Assembly (NCBI GenBank): GCA_015488875.1
Contig: WFMX01000230.1
Location: 1 to 7,037, forward strand
Reading direction: 5' to 3'
DNA: 7,037 bases
Source: Campylobacterota bacterium
Lineage (GTDB): Bacteria > Campylobacterota > Campylobacteria > Campylobacterales > Sulfurovaceae
The notes under the pieces were generated by a model that worked only from the letters and a program-made list of their open reading frames with translations, was not told the DNA's origin and ran no database searches. Positions 5,796 to 7,037 of the stretch are shown in pieces; position 1 is the first letter of the stretch, and the number at the start of each line of letters is the position of its first letter. A program made the translations under genes and the position numbers.

Positions 5796-7010
5796 TTATA
5801 GTGACTTCATCAATGGTTTCTTGTCTTCTAGCAGTAGCGAGGGCTCTATAAACGGTGCCATCTTTGTGAGGAAATTGATCAAAGATAGTATAGGTGTAGC
5901 ATAAAAGAACTTTATTTTATGGTGGTAGTGCCATAGCTGATCTACATATTGATAAATTCTATGTGTAGTGTCACCTACACCATCACCATCTCTATCAAAC
6001 CCCTCGTATCTATCCCAATAGTTGTACTTTATACTATTTAAAGTAGTTATATTGCCTTTGGTGTCTTTGACTATATCGTCAATATTTCCATATATGTTGT
6101 TGTGGATTATTGTATTGTTTTGGATAGCTTGATGGAAGTGTATAGCCTCTTTGTTGTATGATATATTATTTGAGACTATATACCTCTGCATGCCTTTTTC
6201 GTGGGCTTTTGAGTCTATGTATAGACCTTTTGCATTGTAGCTAATGCGATTTTTTTCTACCTCTAAATTGCTCACACCCAATATGGTCACACCTATACCA
6301 GCTGCACCTTTAGAGCTAAGTATACTATTTGATGTGAGATTGGTATCTTTGACACCCATCAACAGAACCCCTACAGAGTTGAGCCTGAAAGTATTGTACA
6401 TGACCCTGTTTCTACTACTGTGACTGATATGTATACCAAATCTATTGTGAGAGAAGTGATTGCCTACTATGCTGTTGTCATTTGAATAGGTGAGTGTCAC
6501 ATCTCGTGATGACTCTATGTGGTTTCTCGCGATATTGTTGTGATGACCATACCACACTTTGAGAGCGTCACCACGCATAGATATATCTTGTCGATATGAG
6601 GTGATGTAGTTATCTGTGATATTTGACTCTTTTACCATATTGAGATCTATACCATATAGCGTCTCTTCCAATCTACAGTGGCTTATACTGCATCCCCCTA
6701 CCCTCTTCATCGTTATGGCAGAGTCTATATTTTCCATCCTCTTGCCACTGTCTCTGATAGTAAGGTTCTCTAATTTTACGCCTGAACTTTCTATAGTGAT
6801 GACACTGCCACTATTTTGACCAGATATGATAGAACTGTCACCCACACCTACTATAGATATAGGTTTATCTATAGTGATACTACCCTCGTAGAGTCCATCA
6901 GATAGTTTGATGGTAGAGTTGGGCGGTGCTTTATCTATGGCATCTTGTAGAGGGTTTCCATATATACATGCAGTGGCTATTATTGTTATCCATACTATTT
7001 TTTTCATCAT
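5796..7010 (-). CDS. nosD: NosD, periplasmic nitrous oxide reductase maturation protein
   Basis: 404 residues. NosD works with the NosFY ABC transporter to supply sulfur for assembling the copper-sulfur centre of nitrous oxide reductase NosZ in the periplasm. A signal peptide (KK at 3-4, hydrophobic 5-17, likely cleavage near G18) is followed by LQDAIDKAPPNSTIKLSDGLYEG, the family's usual opening. Right-handed beta-helix (CASH/PbH1) repeats run from about 45 to 330, seen as repeating N-x-I/F and GI-x-I units. The C-terminal DRDGDGVGD (339-347) and the tail FFYATPILSLINFL...P...LLLEDKKPLMK distinguish NosD from generic carbohydrate-binding CASH proteins. A His cluster HYHH lies at 361-364. Two tandem ATGs (7010 and 7007) are possible starts; neither has a ribosome site, but TATAAT lies directly upstream. 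No nosG, nosF or nosY follows downstream, unlike common nos operons. Confidence 0.9.
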   Translation of the reverse strand: MMKKIVWITIIATACIYGNPLQDAIDKAPPNSTIKLSDGLYEGSITIDKPISIVGVGDSSIISGQNSGSVITIESSGVKLENLTIRDSGKRMENIDSAITMKRVGGCSISHCRLEETLYGIDLNMVKESNITDNYITSYRQDISMRGDALKVWYGHHNNIARNHIESSRDVTLTYSNDNSIVGNHFSHNRFGIHISHSSRNRVMYNTFRLNSVGVLLMGVKDTNLTSNSILSSKGAAGIGVTILGVSNLEVEKNRISYNAKGLYIDSKAHEKGMQRYIVSNNISYNKEAIHFHQAIQNNTIIHNNIYGNIDDIVKDTKGNITTLNSIKYNYWDRYEGFDRDGDGVGDTTHRIYQYVDQLWHYHHKIKFFYATPILSLINFLTKMAPFIEPSLLLEDKKPLMKSL

Positions 7011-7016
7011 ATTGAT

Positions 7017-7022
7017 ATTATA
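7017..7022 (-). promoter_or_regulatory. -10 box immediately before nosD
   Basis: TATAAT on the minus strand, six bases before the first ATG of nosD. Transcription would start at or next to the start codon, predicting a leaderless mRNA; no Shine-Dalgarno sequence is visible. Only 15 bases upstream of the box are in the window, so a -35 region or FNR/NssR-type operator cannot be judged. Confidence 0.5.
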
Positions 7023-7037
7023 CTAGATGTTCTCTAA

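Overview
The window looks like chromosome from a low-GC member of the Campylobacterota, of the Sulfurimonas/Sulfurovum kind. The codons are rich in ATA, AGA and TAT, the -10 boxes read TAAAAT or TATAAT without a clear -35, and several proteins are of types common in that group: a short 7TM diguanylate cyclase, a Bpt-type aminoacyltransferase and a NosD with its typical C-terminal tail. The taxon is inferred from these features, not from a search.

The left edge (1-232) has no gene. It holds a long hairpin (33-93) that pairs much better as minus-strand RNA than as plus-strand RNA, a second smaller inverted repeat (102-137), and a palindrome lying across the stop codon of the next gene (223-241).

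Next comes a tightly overlapping minus-strand operon read from right to left: a TrmN6-like adenine methyltransferase (1941-2636), an eight-cysteine YkgJ-family protein (1564-1941) and an exported TPR protein (233-1582, GTG start). A 72-base divergent promoter region separates it from bpt (2709-3464, plus strand), which encodes the leucyl/arginyl transferase of the N-degron pathway and is probably translated from a leaderless mRNA.

A plus-strand pair follows: a membrane diguanylate cyclase with intact GGEEF and RxxD inhibitory site (3556-5160), then, 16 bases later, a class I SAM methyltransferase of unknown substrate (5177-5779). It converges with nosD (5796-7010, minus strand), a periplasmic factor for maturing nitrous oxide reductase, which also has a -10 box immediately before its start codon. 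NosD partners normally found downstream (nosG, nosF, nosY) are absent on that side, so nosD is either the last gene of a rearranged nos cluster or stands alone.

The window is mostly ordinary chromosomal content. No mobile element, CRISPR array, tRNA or rRNA is visible. The most unusual signals are the strand-asymmetric hairpin at the left edge, the two apparently leaderless genes, the overlapping YkgJ-TPR unit and the cyclase-methyltransferase pair.
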